A stretch of 64,000 nt of DNA from Bacteroidetes Order II. bacterium (GTDB lineage Bacteria > Bacteroidota > Rhodothermia > Rhodothermales > UBA2364). A program made the position numbers and the translations under genes. The notes beneath the pieces are model-generated. The model made no database searches and had not been told where the DNA came from. It worked only from the letters and a program-made list of their open reading frames with translations. How positions within the stretch are numbered: the stretch's first letter is position 1; the number at the start of each line of letters is the position of its first letter. Below, piece after piece: positions 27,640-36,725 of this stretch. The stretch is from positions 26,673-90,672 of the forward strand of contig JAEUSQ010000051.1 in assembly GCA_016788705.1 (NCBI GenBank), in the 5' to 3' direction.

Positions 27640-28530
27640 TTAATCCAAGCGGATCTTGAGTGAAATATCCATTGCCGTAACCGAATGGGTTAGGGATCCA
27701 GAAGAAATAAAATCTACCCCTGTTGCGGCAATTTGCGGAATGGTTTCGAGGGTCACATTACCAGAAGCTTCCGTTTTGAACTTCCCCGCAATAAGTTTAA
27801 CCGCCTCGCTCAATAAAGTCACCTCTAATGAACCATCTGGTCTTTTCTGGGTCATGTTATCCAGCATAATGCGGTCTGCACCACCTGCTGCCAGCACCTC
27901 GCGGACTTCATCCAGTGTTCTGGTTTCAATTTCGATCTCCACAGCAAGCGCTTTACTTCTAAGATACGCCCGTGCGGCATCTAATGCCTTTCGGATCCCT
28001 CCGGCAGCAGTAATATGATTGTCCTTAATCATCATCATATCATAAAGTCCGATTCGATGATTTTTCCCGCCTCCAATCAATACCGCCCATTTGTCTAATT
28101 CCCGAAGACCGGGGACGGTTTTGCGCGTATCTAAAATCTGCGCAGGATGAGGCTTGGCGGCGTCAACCATACGCCGGGTGGCGGTTGCAATACCAGACAT
28201 TCGTTGCATGAAATTGAGTACCAAGCGTTCTGCTACCAGAACTGAGCGTGCCGGGCCTTCCACTGTTCCAAACCAGACCCCTTTTTCTATCCAGTCGCCC
28301 TCGCGTGCTGCCCACGATACATTTATTGCAGAATCCACCTGCTCAAACACCCGTTCGGCAACCCAAATGCCAGCGAGAACACCATCTGCCTTTGCTAAAA
28401 ATTGCGCAGTTGCCTGCTTATGGGGATCAATGGTTGCTAGGGTAGCGATATCGCCCGTGCCCACATCTTCCGAGAGGGCAAGTTGGATGGCTTGGTCTAT
28501 ACGGGCAACCGAGAGATAGGAAGGTAACAT
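27640..28530 (-). CDS. nadC: nicotinate-nucleotide pyrophosphorylase (quinolinate phosphoribosyltransferase)
   Basis: This enzyme converts quinolinate and PRPP to nicotinate mononucleotide in de novo NAD synthesis. Length (296) and motifs are standard: DVGTGDIAT near the N-terminus, [51 protein letters not shown] and [11 protein letters not shown]. No nadA or nadB neighbour is in the window. A 200-base leader containing an unusual inverted repeat (28646-28704) separates it from the amidohydrolase gene upstream on the same strand. Confidence 0.95.
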   Translation of the reverse strand: MLPSYLSVARIDQAIQLALSEDVGTGDIATLATIDPHKQATAQFLAKADGVLAGIWVAERVFEQVDSAINVSWAAREGDWIEKGVWFGTVEGPARSVLVAERLVLNFMQRMSGIATATRRMVDAAKPHPAQILDTRKTVPGLRELDKWAVLIGGGKNHRIGLYDMMMIKDNHITAAGGIRKALDAARAYLRSKALAVEIEIETRTLDEVREVLAAGGADRIMLDNMTQKRPDGSLEVTLLSEAVKLIAGKFKTEASGNVTLETIPQIAATGVDFISSGSLTHSVTAMDISLKIRLD

Positions 28531-28645
28531 AGGGTAGATACTTATTTCTTGGTGTGAATCTGTTAGGAGAATATAGGCAACCTAAATTGAGATCGTCTTC
28601 GGAAAGGGGAAATCCATTTATCGCTCATCTTTGTGGAATGAATGA

Positions 28646-28704
28646 GAAGACGGTTCTTATAGTTATGTTGACGCAAAAAGCCAAGAACCACGCAAACCGT
28701 CTTC
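28646..28704. repeat. two overlapping, competing inverted repeats between amidohydrolase and nadC
   Basis: GAAGACGGTT (28646-28655) is a perfect 10-base complement of AACCGTCTTC (28695-28704). Overlapping it, GGTTCTT (28652-28658) complements AAGAACC (28683-28689). Both stems use GGTT, so only one full stem or a branched mix can form at a time. No T-tract follows on either strand. It is either a processed or rho-type gene end, or a leader structure of nadC. Confidence 0.55.
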
Positions 28705-28730
28705 ACCTTAGATGTTTCATTTTGTGCTAC

Positions 28731-29945
28731 TTAGCGACAAGTTTCGCTAACCACTTTTCCATTCACAAAAACGGTGCAAACATGGGTGGTGTATTCAAAT
28801 GGGTCTCCATCAAACAAGACCACATCTGCGTCTTTTCCAACTTCAAGCGATCCGATGCGTTGGTCTAATCCCAAGATTTTGGCTGGATATATCGTGATGG
28901 CGGCCAAGGCTTTCTCGAAAGGTAAGCCATATGCAGCAGCCACGCCAGCCTCAAAGAGTACCACACGGGTTTTGGGGACATAGCCCTCGAAACCACTTTG
29001 GAGTGAAAAGGGAATCCCCGCTTCATTCAGGATTTTAGCAGTCTCGAACGTTAGGTTTTCGCTTTCTCCGGCGGCACGTTTCATGGTTGGATGAAGGATT
29101 ACCTCGGCTCCACTGGCCTTGATCTCGTCTATGACCAGATATGCTTCGGAAACACTGTCTAAGACTAACTTAAGGTTAAATTCCTTCGCTATACGTATGG
29201 CTGCCTGAATGTCGTGGGCGCGATCTACGGTGATAAGTGCTTTTATTTCCCCACGGAGCAATTGAACCAGGGTCTCCATTTTTAGATCACGCTCTGGACG
29301 TTTTGATAGCTCGGCCTGCTCCATTTTACGAAGGTATGTTTGTGCCTTAAGCAATTCTTGACGCAATAAAGCCAACGCTTTGGACCGCGTACCTGGGGTC
29401 TTGAAGCCACTGTTGATCCCTGCACCCAATGTGATGGCAAGCATGGCAGAAGCGTCTATTACCGCTTCTTGGACGTTGTTGCCAACCGTTTTGGCCACCA
29501 AGGTTTGACCAGAAATGAGGGCGCCCGGACCATGGCCTGTATGGATCGTCGTAACCCCCATCGTCCGAAGGTATTCCACCAGAACTTCTCTTGGGTTGTA
29601 GGCATCTAAAGCACTGAGTTCTGGTGCCAGAGGAGATCCCGAAGTTTCTAATTGGTCTTGGTCATGTGGTTGATTGAGCGCACCAGCCAAACCCACCACC
29701 GAATGCCCGTCTATTAAACCGGGGGTAATGACCTTGGCACTATATATTTGATACCCTTTGGGGATGGCTTTTTCTTTCGCCGGGCCCACCCACTCGATCT
29801 TACCCTCTTTCACCAAGACCAGCCCATTGGAAATAGAGGGTCCAGCAGCGGTATGCAGCATCTCGGCTTTAAGGGCATAGGTTTGTGCCATAAGGCTTGC
29901 TGGAAAAGACAACAAGGCCAGACACAACGTAAAAAATTTGTTCAT
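28731..29945 (-). CDS. exported amidohydrolase-fold protein lacking metal ligands (probable pseudoenzyme)
   Basis: This 404-residue protein has a signal peptide ending near SLMAQ, so it is periplasmic or secreted. It is clearly an amidohydrolase by overall pattern (PGLIDGHS, GVTTIHTGHG, LGLDQRIGSLEVGKDADVVLFDGDP) and aligns end to end with its neighbour. At every metal or catalytic position it has changed: HSH to HSV, HTH to TVD, LQH to LDS, and HTDD to QSGF. It should not hydrolyse anything by the normal mechanism. It lies 41 bases downstream of the intact paralogue, so the two are co-expressed and could form a heteromer with one catalytic and one structural chain. The fold call is firm; the function is inferred. 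Confidence 0.88.
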   Translation of the reverse strand: MNKFFTLCLALLSFPASLMAQTYALKAEMLHTAAGPSISNGLVLVKEGKIEWVGPAKEKAIPKGYQIYSAKVITPGLIDGHSVVGLAGALNQPHDQDQLETSGSPLAPELSALDAYNPREVLVEYLRTMGVTTIHTGHGPGALISGQTLVAKTVGNNVQEAVIDASAMLAITLGAGINSGFKTPGTRSKALALLRQELLKAQTYLRKMEQAELSKRPERDLKMETLVQLLRGEIKALITVDRAHDIQAAIRIAKEFNLKLVLDSVSEAYLVIDEIKASGAEVILHPTMKRAAGESENLTFETAKILNEAGIPFSLQSGFEGYVPKTRVVLFEAGVAAAYGLPFEKALAAITIYPAKILGLDQRIGSLEVGKDADVVLFDGDPFEYTTHVCTVFVNGKVVSETCR

Positions 29946-29986
29946 AAGGGATTGTTTTATAAAGAAGATAGAAATAATAGACGGTC

Positions 29987-31300
29987 TTATCGGTGGCCAT
30001 CGTCTTCCCCATCATGATGGGTGTGAACCACATCTCCGACCAATACGCCATAGGCTCCGTTAGCAAATTTTCGGTCTTCCGGATTGCTTAGGTCAAACAC
30101 TATTTGACCTTCAATCCAAGTTTGTTCAATTCGGGTGTAAACACTCATCGGGTCGCCACTAAGGACAATAAAATCTGCATCTTTACCCACTTCGAGTGTT
30201 CCAACCCGATGATCAAGCCCCAACATTTTGGCGCCAGCGAGGGTCAGGCTCTCAAGGGCTTTCTCCCGATTCAGTCCAGCCCGTATTCCTAAGGCCGCCG
30301 AGCGCAAAAAGAGGCGTGAATCGGTGATGTAATCATCCGTATGATAGCCCATAAGCACACCTTCTTTAACCAAAGCCGCACCAGTGTCGAAGCGCAATTC
30401 CAGGGCCTCTAATTTTCCACCGGGCGAATCTATTACAATGACCGATGCCGGAAATCCCGATGCCGCAATTTCTTTGGCCACCTTCCAGCCTTCACTCACG
30501 TGTTGTAGAACAGGTTTAAAGCCGAATTCCTGCCCAATTCGGATGGCGGTGAGGATGTCGTCTGCCCGATGGGTATGGAAGTGGACTGTACGTTTGCCCT
30601 CAAGGACTTGTACAAGCGCCTCCATCTGCAAGTCGCGTTCGGGCATTTTACTGGGGTCGCCAGCCGCTTCTTGCACCTTCCGTTGATAGTGTTGTGCTTT
30701 CAGGAACCACTGACGTGCCATTGCAGCAGACCGAGACCTGGTTCCGGGGAAGGTGCCATTATCGCGCATCGGATTGGTCCCATTGGCCATTTTCATGCCA
30801 CCGCAAACTTCACTGAGCAAGTCTTTGCATAATAAGAGATCCTGAATGGCCTTTCCTTTTCGCAATTTTAGATAAGCCGTTTGGCCAGAGAGCAAATGCC
30901 CCGATCCTGGCATCACGTTTACGGTGGTGATACCGCCCGCTCTGGCACGTCCTAAAGATGGGCTGAGGACGTTTAACGCATCCAGTACTCGTACATCTGG
31001 TTGGAGGGCAGCCGATCCATCTCCTCCGGCTGCTTCACCTACATGCGAGTGGGTGTCTATCAGGCCGGGCATCAGCATCTTTCCTGAAAGATCCACGCGC
31101 TGGGCATTAGGTGGAATGCGCACGGCAGAAGCCTTTCCAATGGCCAGAATCTTTCCCTGCTGAACCACCAAAACGCCTTGTTCGATGGGGGCGCCGGAAA
31201 TAGGAAGCAAGGTTGCACCCGTGAAGGCAACCGGTGTTTCTTGTGCTGTCACCTGTCCAAAGCCCACCAACAGGCAAATGAGCATCCATTGTTTGATCAT
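29987..31300 (-). CDS. exported metal-dependent amidohydrolase
   Basis: This 437-residue protein has a signal peptide ending near QVTAQ. It keeps the full amidohydrolase set: HSH in PGLIDTHSHVGEA, HFHTHRADD, LQHVSEG and the catalytic Asp in GYHTDDY, plus the C-terminal LEVGKDADFIVLSGDP strand. The family includes imidazolonepropionase-like and exported dipeptidase-like enzymes acting on cyclic or peptide amides, and the substrate is unknown. The tail ends in a His/Asp-rich stretch (HTHHDGEDDGHR) that could bind metal. It is the first gene of a pair with the inactive paralogue downstream, transcribed away from gcvT. Confidence 0.9.
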   Translation of the reverse strand: MIKQWMLICLLVGFGQVTAQETPVAFTGATLLPISGAPIEQGVLVVQQGKILAIGKASAVRIPPNAQRVDLSGKMLMPGLIDTHSHVGEAAGGDGSAALQPDVRVLDALNVLSPSLGRARAGGITTVNVMPGSGHLLSGQTAYLKLRKGKAIQDLLLCKDLLSEVCGGMKMANGTNPMRDNGTFPGTRSRSAAMARQWFLKAQHYQRKVQEAAGDPSKMPERDLQMEALVQVLEGKRTVHFHTHRADDILTAIRIGQEFGFKPVLQHVSEGWKVAKEIAASGFPASVIVIDSPGGKLEALELRFDTGAALVKEGVLMGYHTDDYITDSRLFLRSAALGIRAGLNREKALESLTLAGAKMLGLDHRVGTLEVGKDADFIVLSGDPMSVYTRIEQTWIEGQIVFDLSNPEDRKFANGAYGVLVGDVVHTHHDGEDDGHR

Positions 31301-31697
31301 TGTGTTTTGATTTTAGAAGAAGAAGAAATAGTAAAGTAGGAAGCGGGGGAATGGATGTCAATATGAGCCAATGATGCGACTGGTTTTTGATATCAATGCC
31401 ACAAAAAAATAAGCGTGCGTGGCATAACCTTCTGTATAAAAGTTGCATCCAATGACACGAGAAAGCATTTAACAACGGATGGAAAATTCATTCTCCATGT
31501 AAGGGCTTACATGGCTGATTTGTTGCAAAATAGGCCATAAGAATGGACAAAAATTCCCAATTTTTGTTTGAAACTGGTAGTTCGGGGTCGTAACTTGCAA
31601 TCCGGACTCAGTTCATCAAGTTCTGACAGAAAAGCCGCTTTTAACTTCCCTATGCTTTTCGAAATTCCGTAATCCTTATACACCACACCAAAAGGCT
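31301..31697. promoter_or_regulatory. 397-base divergent intergenic region between amidohydrolase operon and gcvT
   Basis: It holds no gene I can support. Two near-perfect palindromes stand out: CCATGTAAG-GG-CTTACATGG (31495-31514) and ACAAAAATT-CCC-AATTTTTGT (31547-31567). They are 32 bases apart and lie roughly midway between the divergent starts. They could be operator sites or hairpins in either leader. I looked for the tandem aptamers of a glycine riboswitch before gcvT and could not recognise one. Confidence 0.5.
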
Positions 31698-32816
31698 ATG
31701 TCTCAAACCGTGTTGAAGCGTACACCACTTTATGACATTCACAAAGCACTTGGGGCGAAGATGGTCTCATTTGCCGGTTTCGAGATGCCTGTTGTCTATA
31801 AAGGCATCATAGAAGAACACATGGCTGTCCGCAAGGCAGCGGGTCTCTTTGATGTAAGCCATATGGGCGAGGTGAGGGTTTCTGGACCACAGGCACTGGC
31901 ATTTGTTCAAAGCCTGGTTTCCAATGATGCTGCAAAACTTTATGATGGCAGGGTGATGTATGCGGTGATGTGTAACCCGGAAGGCGGCATTGTGGATGAC
32001 TTGTTGGTTTATCGGCTGGGGAGTACCGAATTTTTACTGGTGATCAATGCTTCCAATATAGAAAAAGATTTTGATTGGATGCAGGCCAATAATGGGATGG
32101 GAGCTGTGTTGGAGAATGTCTCTGACCAGATGGCGCTAATGGCGCTACAAGGGCCCAAAGCAATGGAAATTTTTTCCCATCTTACATCCATATCCATACA
32201 AAATTTGCCTTATTATCATGCGATTCGTCCAGAATCTGGTACATTTTTTGAGTGCAAGCAGGCTTTGATCTCTCACACTGGTTATACTGGCGAATCAGGC
32301 ATTGAGATTTATTGTGAAAATGATAAGGCGACCGAGATTTGGGAAGCCTTGATGCAAGCCGGTGCACCATATGGCCTCGAGCCTTGTGGTTTAGGCGCCC
32401 GCGACACCCTGCGTATGGAAGCCGGATATTGTTTGTATGGCAATGACATAGACCACACCACCAATCCGCTCGAAGCGGGTTTGGGATGGGTGACGAAAAT
32501 GCAAAAAGACCATTTTATTGGGAAAGGGGTCTTGGAAGGCATCAAAGAGAAGGGGGTTGAACGAAAACTTGTGGCTTTTGTCTTGGAGGAACGGGGAATC
32601 CCAAGGGCTGGTTATCCGTTGTTGGACCAAAATGGACAAATCATTGGCGAGGTTACCAGTGGAACACAATCTCCGGTACTAAGCCAGGGAATCGGTATGG
32701 GATATGTCAGCGTGGCATCGGGCTTAACTGTGCCAGAATCGGCGATATGGATTGATGTCCGGGGCAGGAAACTGGCAGCAAGGGTTAAAAAAGCGCCGTT
32801 GCATAAAATATCCTAA
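31698..32816 (+). CDS. gcvT: glycine cleavage system T protein (aminomethyltransferase)
   Basis: This 372-residue enzyme moves the aminomethyl carbon from lipoylated H protein to tetrahydrofolate, giving 5,10-methylene-THF and ammonia. Typical blocks are TPLYDIHKALGAKMVSFAGF, LFDVSHMGEVRVSG, LQGPKA, SHTGYTGESGIEIY and LGARDTLRMEAGYCLYGND, where the Arg contacts folate. The C-terminal barrel contains GEVTSGTQSPVL. The other gcv genes are not in the window. Start ATG 31698 fits the family N-terminus. Downstream comB begins 44 bases later and may be co-transcribed. Confidence 0.96.
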   Translation: MSQTVLKRTPLYDIHKALGAKMVSFAGFEMPVVYKGIIEEHMAVRKAAGLFDVSHMGEVRVSGPQALAFVQSLVSNDAAKLYDGRVMYAVMCNPEGGIVDDLLVYRLGSTEFLLVINASNIEKDFDWMQANNGMGAVLENVSDQMALMALQGPKAMEIFSHLTSISIQNLPYYHAIRPESGTFFECKQALISHTGYTGESGIEIYCENDKATEIWEALMQAGAPYGLEPCGLGARDTLRMEAGYCLYGNDIDHTTNPLEAGLGWVTKMQKDHFIGKGVLEGIKEKGVERKLVAFVLEERGIPRAGYPLLDQNGQIIGEVTSGTQSPVLSQGIGMGYVSVASGLTVPESAIWIDVRGRKLAARVKKAPLHKIS

Positions 32817-32860
32817 TCATCACAGACCAACCACCACTTATTGGCAGACTTATATAAATT

Positions 32861-33589
32861 ATGTATTTAGATGTTTTATTTAATCCGGCAGGATTAACCG
32901 AAGCCGATGTACGGGATAAGGCCGTCATCGCTCTGGAAGTGCTTAGAACCAGTACCTCTATGGTTACGGCATTGCACAATGGGGCCAAAACCATTGTACC
33001 TGCACCAACCTTGGGGGATGCTGCCCGCATGGCGGCAAACCTCGATCCAAAGGTATTTGTATTGGGGGGCGAAAAGAATGGCCAGCCTATCAGCGGGTAC
33101 CAGCTTGGGAATTCTCCTTTGGAGTACACCCCGGAAGCTGTTGCAAATCGGACGGTGATCATGCACACCTCTAACCTGACAAATGCCATTTCCATTGCCC
33201 GTAGCGCTCCAGTTCTGGTTGTGGGATGCTTTTTGAACATGACTCGGCTCACCAATTTTGTCTTACAATCCAAACACGATGTTTTGGTGATTTGTGGTGG
33301 ACACAAAGGATCGGCTGCCTTGGGCGATGTTCTTTGCTTGGGACAAATGGTGGATCTTCTGACAGAAGTTCACAAAGCCGAGATTGGCTTATCGGATGCC
33401 GCAGTGATCGCCCATAGTACTTATCAGCACAATAAAAGCCAGATTGTGGATAAACTGAAGGCGGGTGTTCAGGGTAAAGCACTCGAAGCCGCTGGACTAT
33501 TGGGAGATGTGCCTTATAGCTGCCAGATAGATTTTTCTGGGATTCTTCCCGTATTTAACCCAAGCAATCTTTCCATTAACGCATCTTGA
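32861..33589 (+). CDS. comB: ComB-family 2-phosphosulfolactate phosphatase
   Basis: This 242-residue protein matches the ComB family, Mg-dependent phosphatases that turn 2-phosphosulfolactate into sulfolactate, a step of archaeal coenzyme M synthesis and of bacterial sulfolactate formation. Conserved blocks are VLRTSTSMVTALHNGA, LGGEKNGQPISGY, LGNSPLEYT, MHTSNLTNAI and CGGHKGSAALGD. The Asp of the usual VIDVLR block is Glu here (ALEVLR). Bacteroidota do not make coenzyme M, so the substrate may be a different phosphonate or phosphoester, or sulfolactate may be made as such. A strong terminator follows. Confidence 0.85.
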   Translation: MYLDVLFNPAGLTEADVRDKAVIALEVLRTSTSMVTALHNGAKTIVPAPTLGDAARMAANLDPKVFVLGGEKNGQPISGYQLGNSPLEYTPEAVANRTVIMHTSNLTNAISIARSAPVLVVGCFLNMTRLTNFVLQSKHDVLVICGGHKGSAALGDVLCLGQMVDLLTEVHKAEIGLSDAAVIAHSTYQHNKSQIVDKLKAGVQGKALEAAGLLGDVPYSCQIDFSGILPVFNPSNLSINAS

Positions 33590-33611
33590 CGGTTCTTTTG
33601 GGGTATAAGAG

Positions 33612-33663
33612 CAGCCATCGTAACGGCCCAATTGACGCCGGAAGCGATGGCTGTTTTCCTTTT
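33612..33663 (+). terminator. rho-independent terminator after comB
   Basis: CAGCCATCG (33612-33620) pairs perfectly with CGATGGCTG (33645-33653) around a 24-base loop and runs into TTTTCCTTTT (33654-33663). It ends the gcvT-comB unit just before ftsK. Confidence 0.75.
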
Positions 33664-33689
33664 CCGGAAATTTTGTGTATTTTCCAAAT

Positions 33690-36600
33690 ATGGCAGCACC
33701 AAAAAAAGTCCCTCCCCGTAGCGCATCGAAAAACAAGAAGCGCACTGCTACTCCGCTGATCCCACCCATTTCCGATGAACGCAAGAAGGAAATTTTGGGT
33801 TTGGTCCTCATGGTGGTCGCTTTGTTGTGCTCACTCGCCGTTTTAACCTTTAGCCTGAAGGATCAGCAATTGATTGAACATGCCTTTGGCGAGCAAGCCA
33901 TAGAGGCGGGTGAAATCCCTACGTCCGAAAATGCCTTAGGTCGCATTGGTGCTTTAATAGCCTATCTACTGGTTCCTTCCTTTTTAGGATATTTTACATT
34001 GGTATTTCCGCTTGCTTTTTTGATCTTGTGGGGCTACTACATCTTTCGGAATAAAGCCCATCAGCTCTTGATTCGGACTGGAGTGCGGATGGGGTCTATC
34101 GCCTTGATGCTATCCACAATTACTGGCTGGATGAATATCGTATTTTCAGAGACAGCGGAACCCGTGGTACAGCATCTCTCTGGAGAGATAGGCATTGGGT
34201 TGGCAAATATCCTAATAGCCATTTTTGGTAGTGTAGGATCGGTTCTGATCTTGTTTGTACTGGTGGTGATTGGCTTAATGCTGACCATGGACCGTGATGT
34301 ACAAACCTCGGTGGACCGTGCGGAGGACTTCTTTTTTGAGTTACGTGAACGGTTGTCCCGCTGGATCAATGAGCGGGAAAGTAAAAAAGAGCACGTCCTA
34401 ACCGAAAAGCCGCTCCCCTTTACAACACCGAAAGAAGGTATTTTCTCCCGTTCAACCAGCGAAATTACGCCTGTTCCACAGTCGGAAGCACAACCTTTGG
34501 TTCCCCGACCTTTTCCGGTTCCGGTGATCCCTACCCCGCAGGCATCCTTTGAGCCACCTGTCACGACGCCCCCATCTTTCGTAAAACCAGAACCTACTTT
34601 GGTGGATCAGAAAGGGCAGGTTGAATTACCGCTTACCATTCGTCCCACGATAGAAGAACCTGTTTCTGCATTGAGCGGACCACGGGTGTTGCCTCGGATC
34701 AGTTTTGCTGCCGACTTTTCGATACCCTCACTTGAGTTATTAACGGATGGTGAAAATGAGGCGCGTAAAGTAGCCGAGGCAGAAGCGGGTCACATTGAGC
34801 AGTTCCTCCGAGAGGTCTTGCAACGTCGGGCGATTATCTATGATGCCATAGAGTCTCAACGCGAGACCACCCACGCGCATTTTAAAATTCGTATTACCAA
34901 CACGCCAGATGCCCAAACCCTGAAGGCGCTGGAAGAAGAATTAATTCATCAGTTTGCACACGCCCGCATAACCATACCCCTCTGGAGTAGTACCACCCTT
35001 GCTGTGGAAGTAAGTCAGCGGGCCCGTACCCAAAGCGAAGAAGCCTATGATGAATTGATCGAAGCCATTACCAATGCAAATTTGCAAATCTCTGCCTTAA
35101 ATCAGACCAAAACACAGGCGGGTTTGTTATATGAGTTGGTGCCATCGCAAGACGTAGATGTAAACCAATTACATGCCCTTGCTTCTGGACTTGCGCACCT
35201 GCCCAATACCCGTTGTACGATCATTCCACGAGAGGGCGCCCCGTCACTGACCATCCGTGTCCCAACTAAAACGGGACTGGAGTTGGAGCATAAAAAAGAA
35301 CTTCTGGTGGAGAAACTCCGGACGTATAACATTGAATTGCGGGGGGTGGAAGCGGTCGTTGGTCCAACGGTAACACTTTTTGAGTTGACACCTGCACCTG
35401 GTGTTAAAATCAGTAAAATCAAATCATTAGAAGACGACCTTGCCATGGCCTTGGCAGCAAAAGGCATCCGGATTATCGCCCCCATTCCGGGAAAAGCGGC
35501 CATTGGTATAGAGATTCCAAATAAACATCGGGAATTTGTCCGGGTTCGGAGCATCTTGGCGGCTGATAAATTCCGACATGCCGACCACGCCCTGCCAGTC
35601 GCCATGGGGAAAACCATCGAGGGGGAAGTATATATCGAAGACCTGACGAAAATGCCCCACTTGCTCATTGCCGGGGCTACTGGTTCCGGTAAGTCGGTGG
35701 GTGTTAACTGTCTGATCACAGGATTGCTCTACCATTGCCATCCAAACGATCTGAAGTTTGTCATGATAGACCCCAAAAAAATCGAATTACTGCAATATGG
35801 GGCCATTGCCAATCACTACATTGCGATGCCAGAATCTGCTGAATCACCCATCATCACCGATTATAGCCAAGCCTTTGGCATTCTCAAAAGTTGTGAAAAG
35901 GAAATGGAGATGCGCTACGATTTGCTTTCGGATCTGACCGTTCGTGGTATTAGAGACTATAATCGTAAACTCCATAAAAACAAGCTCGAAGGCACGACGC
36001 TTAAGGAACATGCCCATCTTGTTCATCGTCATCTTCCCTACATTGTGGTGATTGTGGATGAGTTGGCCGACTTGATGATGACCGCCGGAAAAGAAATTGA
36101 AGGCCCGATAGCTCGGCTCGCTCAAATGGCACGTGCGGTTGGTATCCACTTGGTCCTTGCTACCCAGCGGCCTTCGGTGGATGTTATTACGGGATTGATC
36201 AAAGCGAACTTTCCAGCGCGGATGGCCTATCAGGTGGCTTCTCGGATTGACTCCCGAACGATTCTGGATCAAATGGGTGCCGAGCAATTGGTGGGAAATG
36301 GGGATTTGCTGTATATGAGTGGCAGTCGGATGATTCGGCTACAAGGGCCGTTTATTTCGGTGGATGAAGTAGAAGAAGTGACGCAATTCATTGCCAATCA
36401 GCGTGGCCCTGGCCCTTACTTATTGCCTTCGGTGGATGAAGGCGGGGAGGTGACAGAAGCCCCTGCTGCCAATGGAGGTGGGAGTGCCGATCGTAAGGAT
36501 CCTCTTTTTGATGACTGTGCACGGGTGATTGTGCGGGCCCAACAAGGCTCTGTTTCTCTCCTACAACGGAAGTTTTCGATTGGCTATACCCGCGCCGCCC

Positions 36601-36722
36601 GAATTGTTGACCAATTGGAACGTGCGGGAGTGGTGGGTGCCTTTGAAGGCTCGAAAGCACGTGCCGTACTCATTCATGATGAGCAGTTTCTGGAGGAGTT
36701 CTTAAAAGAGGTGCAATTATAG
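33690..36722 (+). CDS. ftsK: FtsK/SpoIIIE DNA translocase
   Basis: This 1010-residue septal DNA pump clears and dimer-resolves chromosomes at division. Four membrane helices (about 35-215) anchor it. A proline-rich linker (about 260-340) is shorter than in E. coli. Alpha/beta motor domains follow with Walker A GATGSGKSVG, Walker B IVVIVDELADLMM, ATQRPSVDVITG and DSRTILD. The C-terminal winged-helix gamma domain (LLQRKFSIGYTRAARIVDQL) reads the orienting KOPS-type sites. ATG 33690 gives a basic N-terminus (MAAPKKVPPR), and a GTG 15 bases upstream is less likely. It converges on purE with three bases between the stops. Confidence 0.96.
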   Translation: MAAPKKVPPRSASKNKKRTATPLIPPISDERKKEILGLVLMVVALLCSLAVLTFSLKDQQLIEHAFGEQAIEAGEIPTSENALGRIGALIAYLLVPSFLGYFTLVFPLAFLILWGYYIFRNKAHQLLIRTGVRMGSIALMLSTITGWMNIVFSETAEPVVQHLSGEIGIGLANILIAIFGSVGSVLILFVLVVIGLMLTMDRDVQTSVDRAEDFFFELRERLSRWINERESKKEHVLTEKPLPFTTPKEGIFSRSTSEITPVPQSEAQPLVPRPFPVPVIPTPQASFEPPVTTPPSFVKPEPTLVDQKGQVELPLTIRPTIEEPVSALSGPRVLPRISFAADFSIPSLELLTDGENEARKVAEAEAGHIEQFLREVLQRRAIIYDAIESQRETTHAHFKIRITNTPDAQTLKALEEELIHQFAHARITIPLWSSTTLAVEVSQRARTQSEEAYDELIEAITNANLQISALNQTKTQAGLLYELVPSQDVDVNQLHALASGLAHLPNTRCTIIPREGAPSLTIRVPTKTGLELEHKKELLVEKLRTYNIELRGVEAVVGPTVTLFELTPAPGVKISKIKSLEDDLAMALAAKGIRIIAPIPGKAAIGIEIPNKHREFVRVRSILAADKFRHADHALPVAMGKTIEGEVYIEDLTKMPHLLIAGATGSGKSVGVNCLITGLLYHCHPNDLKFVMIDPKKIELLQYGAIANHYIAMPESAESPIITDYSQAFGILKSCEKEMEMRYDLLSDLTVRGIRDYNRKLHKNKLEGTTLKEHAHLVHRHLPYIVVIVDELADLMMTAGKEIEGPIARLAQMARAVGIHLVLATQRPSVDVITGLIKANFPARMAYQVASRIDSRTILDQMGAEQLVGNGDLLYMSGSRMIRLQGPFISVDEVEEVTQFIANQRGPGPYLLPSVDEGGEVTEAPAANGGGSADRKDPLFDDCARVIVRAQQGSVSLLQRKFSIGYTRAARIVDQLERAGVVGAFEGSKARAVLIHDEQFLEEFLKEVQL

Positions 36723-36725
36723 CCC

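Noticed and set aside
31301..31697. Glycine riboswitch upstream of gcvT
   Set aside because: I could not find the tandem aptamer core; only palindromes are visible.
35102..35719. 205-codon open frame antisense to ftsK
   Set aside because: Sits opposite the conserved motor domain; the translation looks like a reversed-strand artefact.
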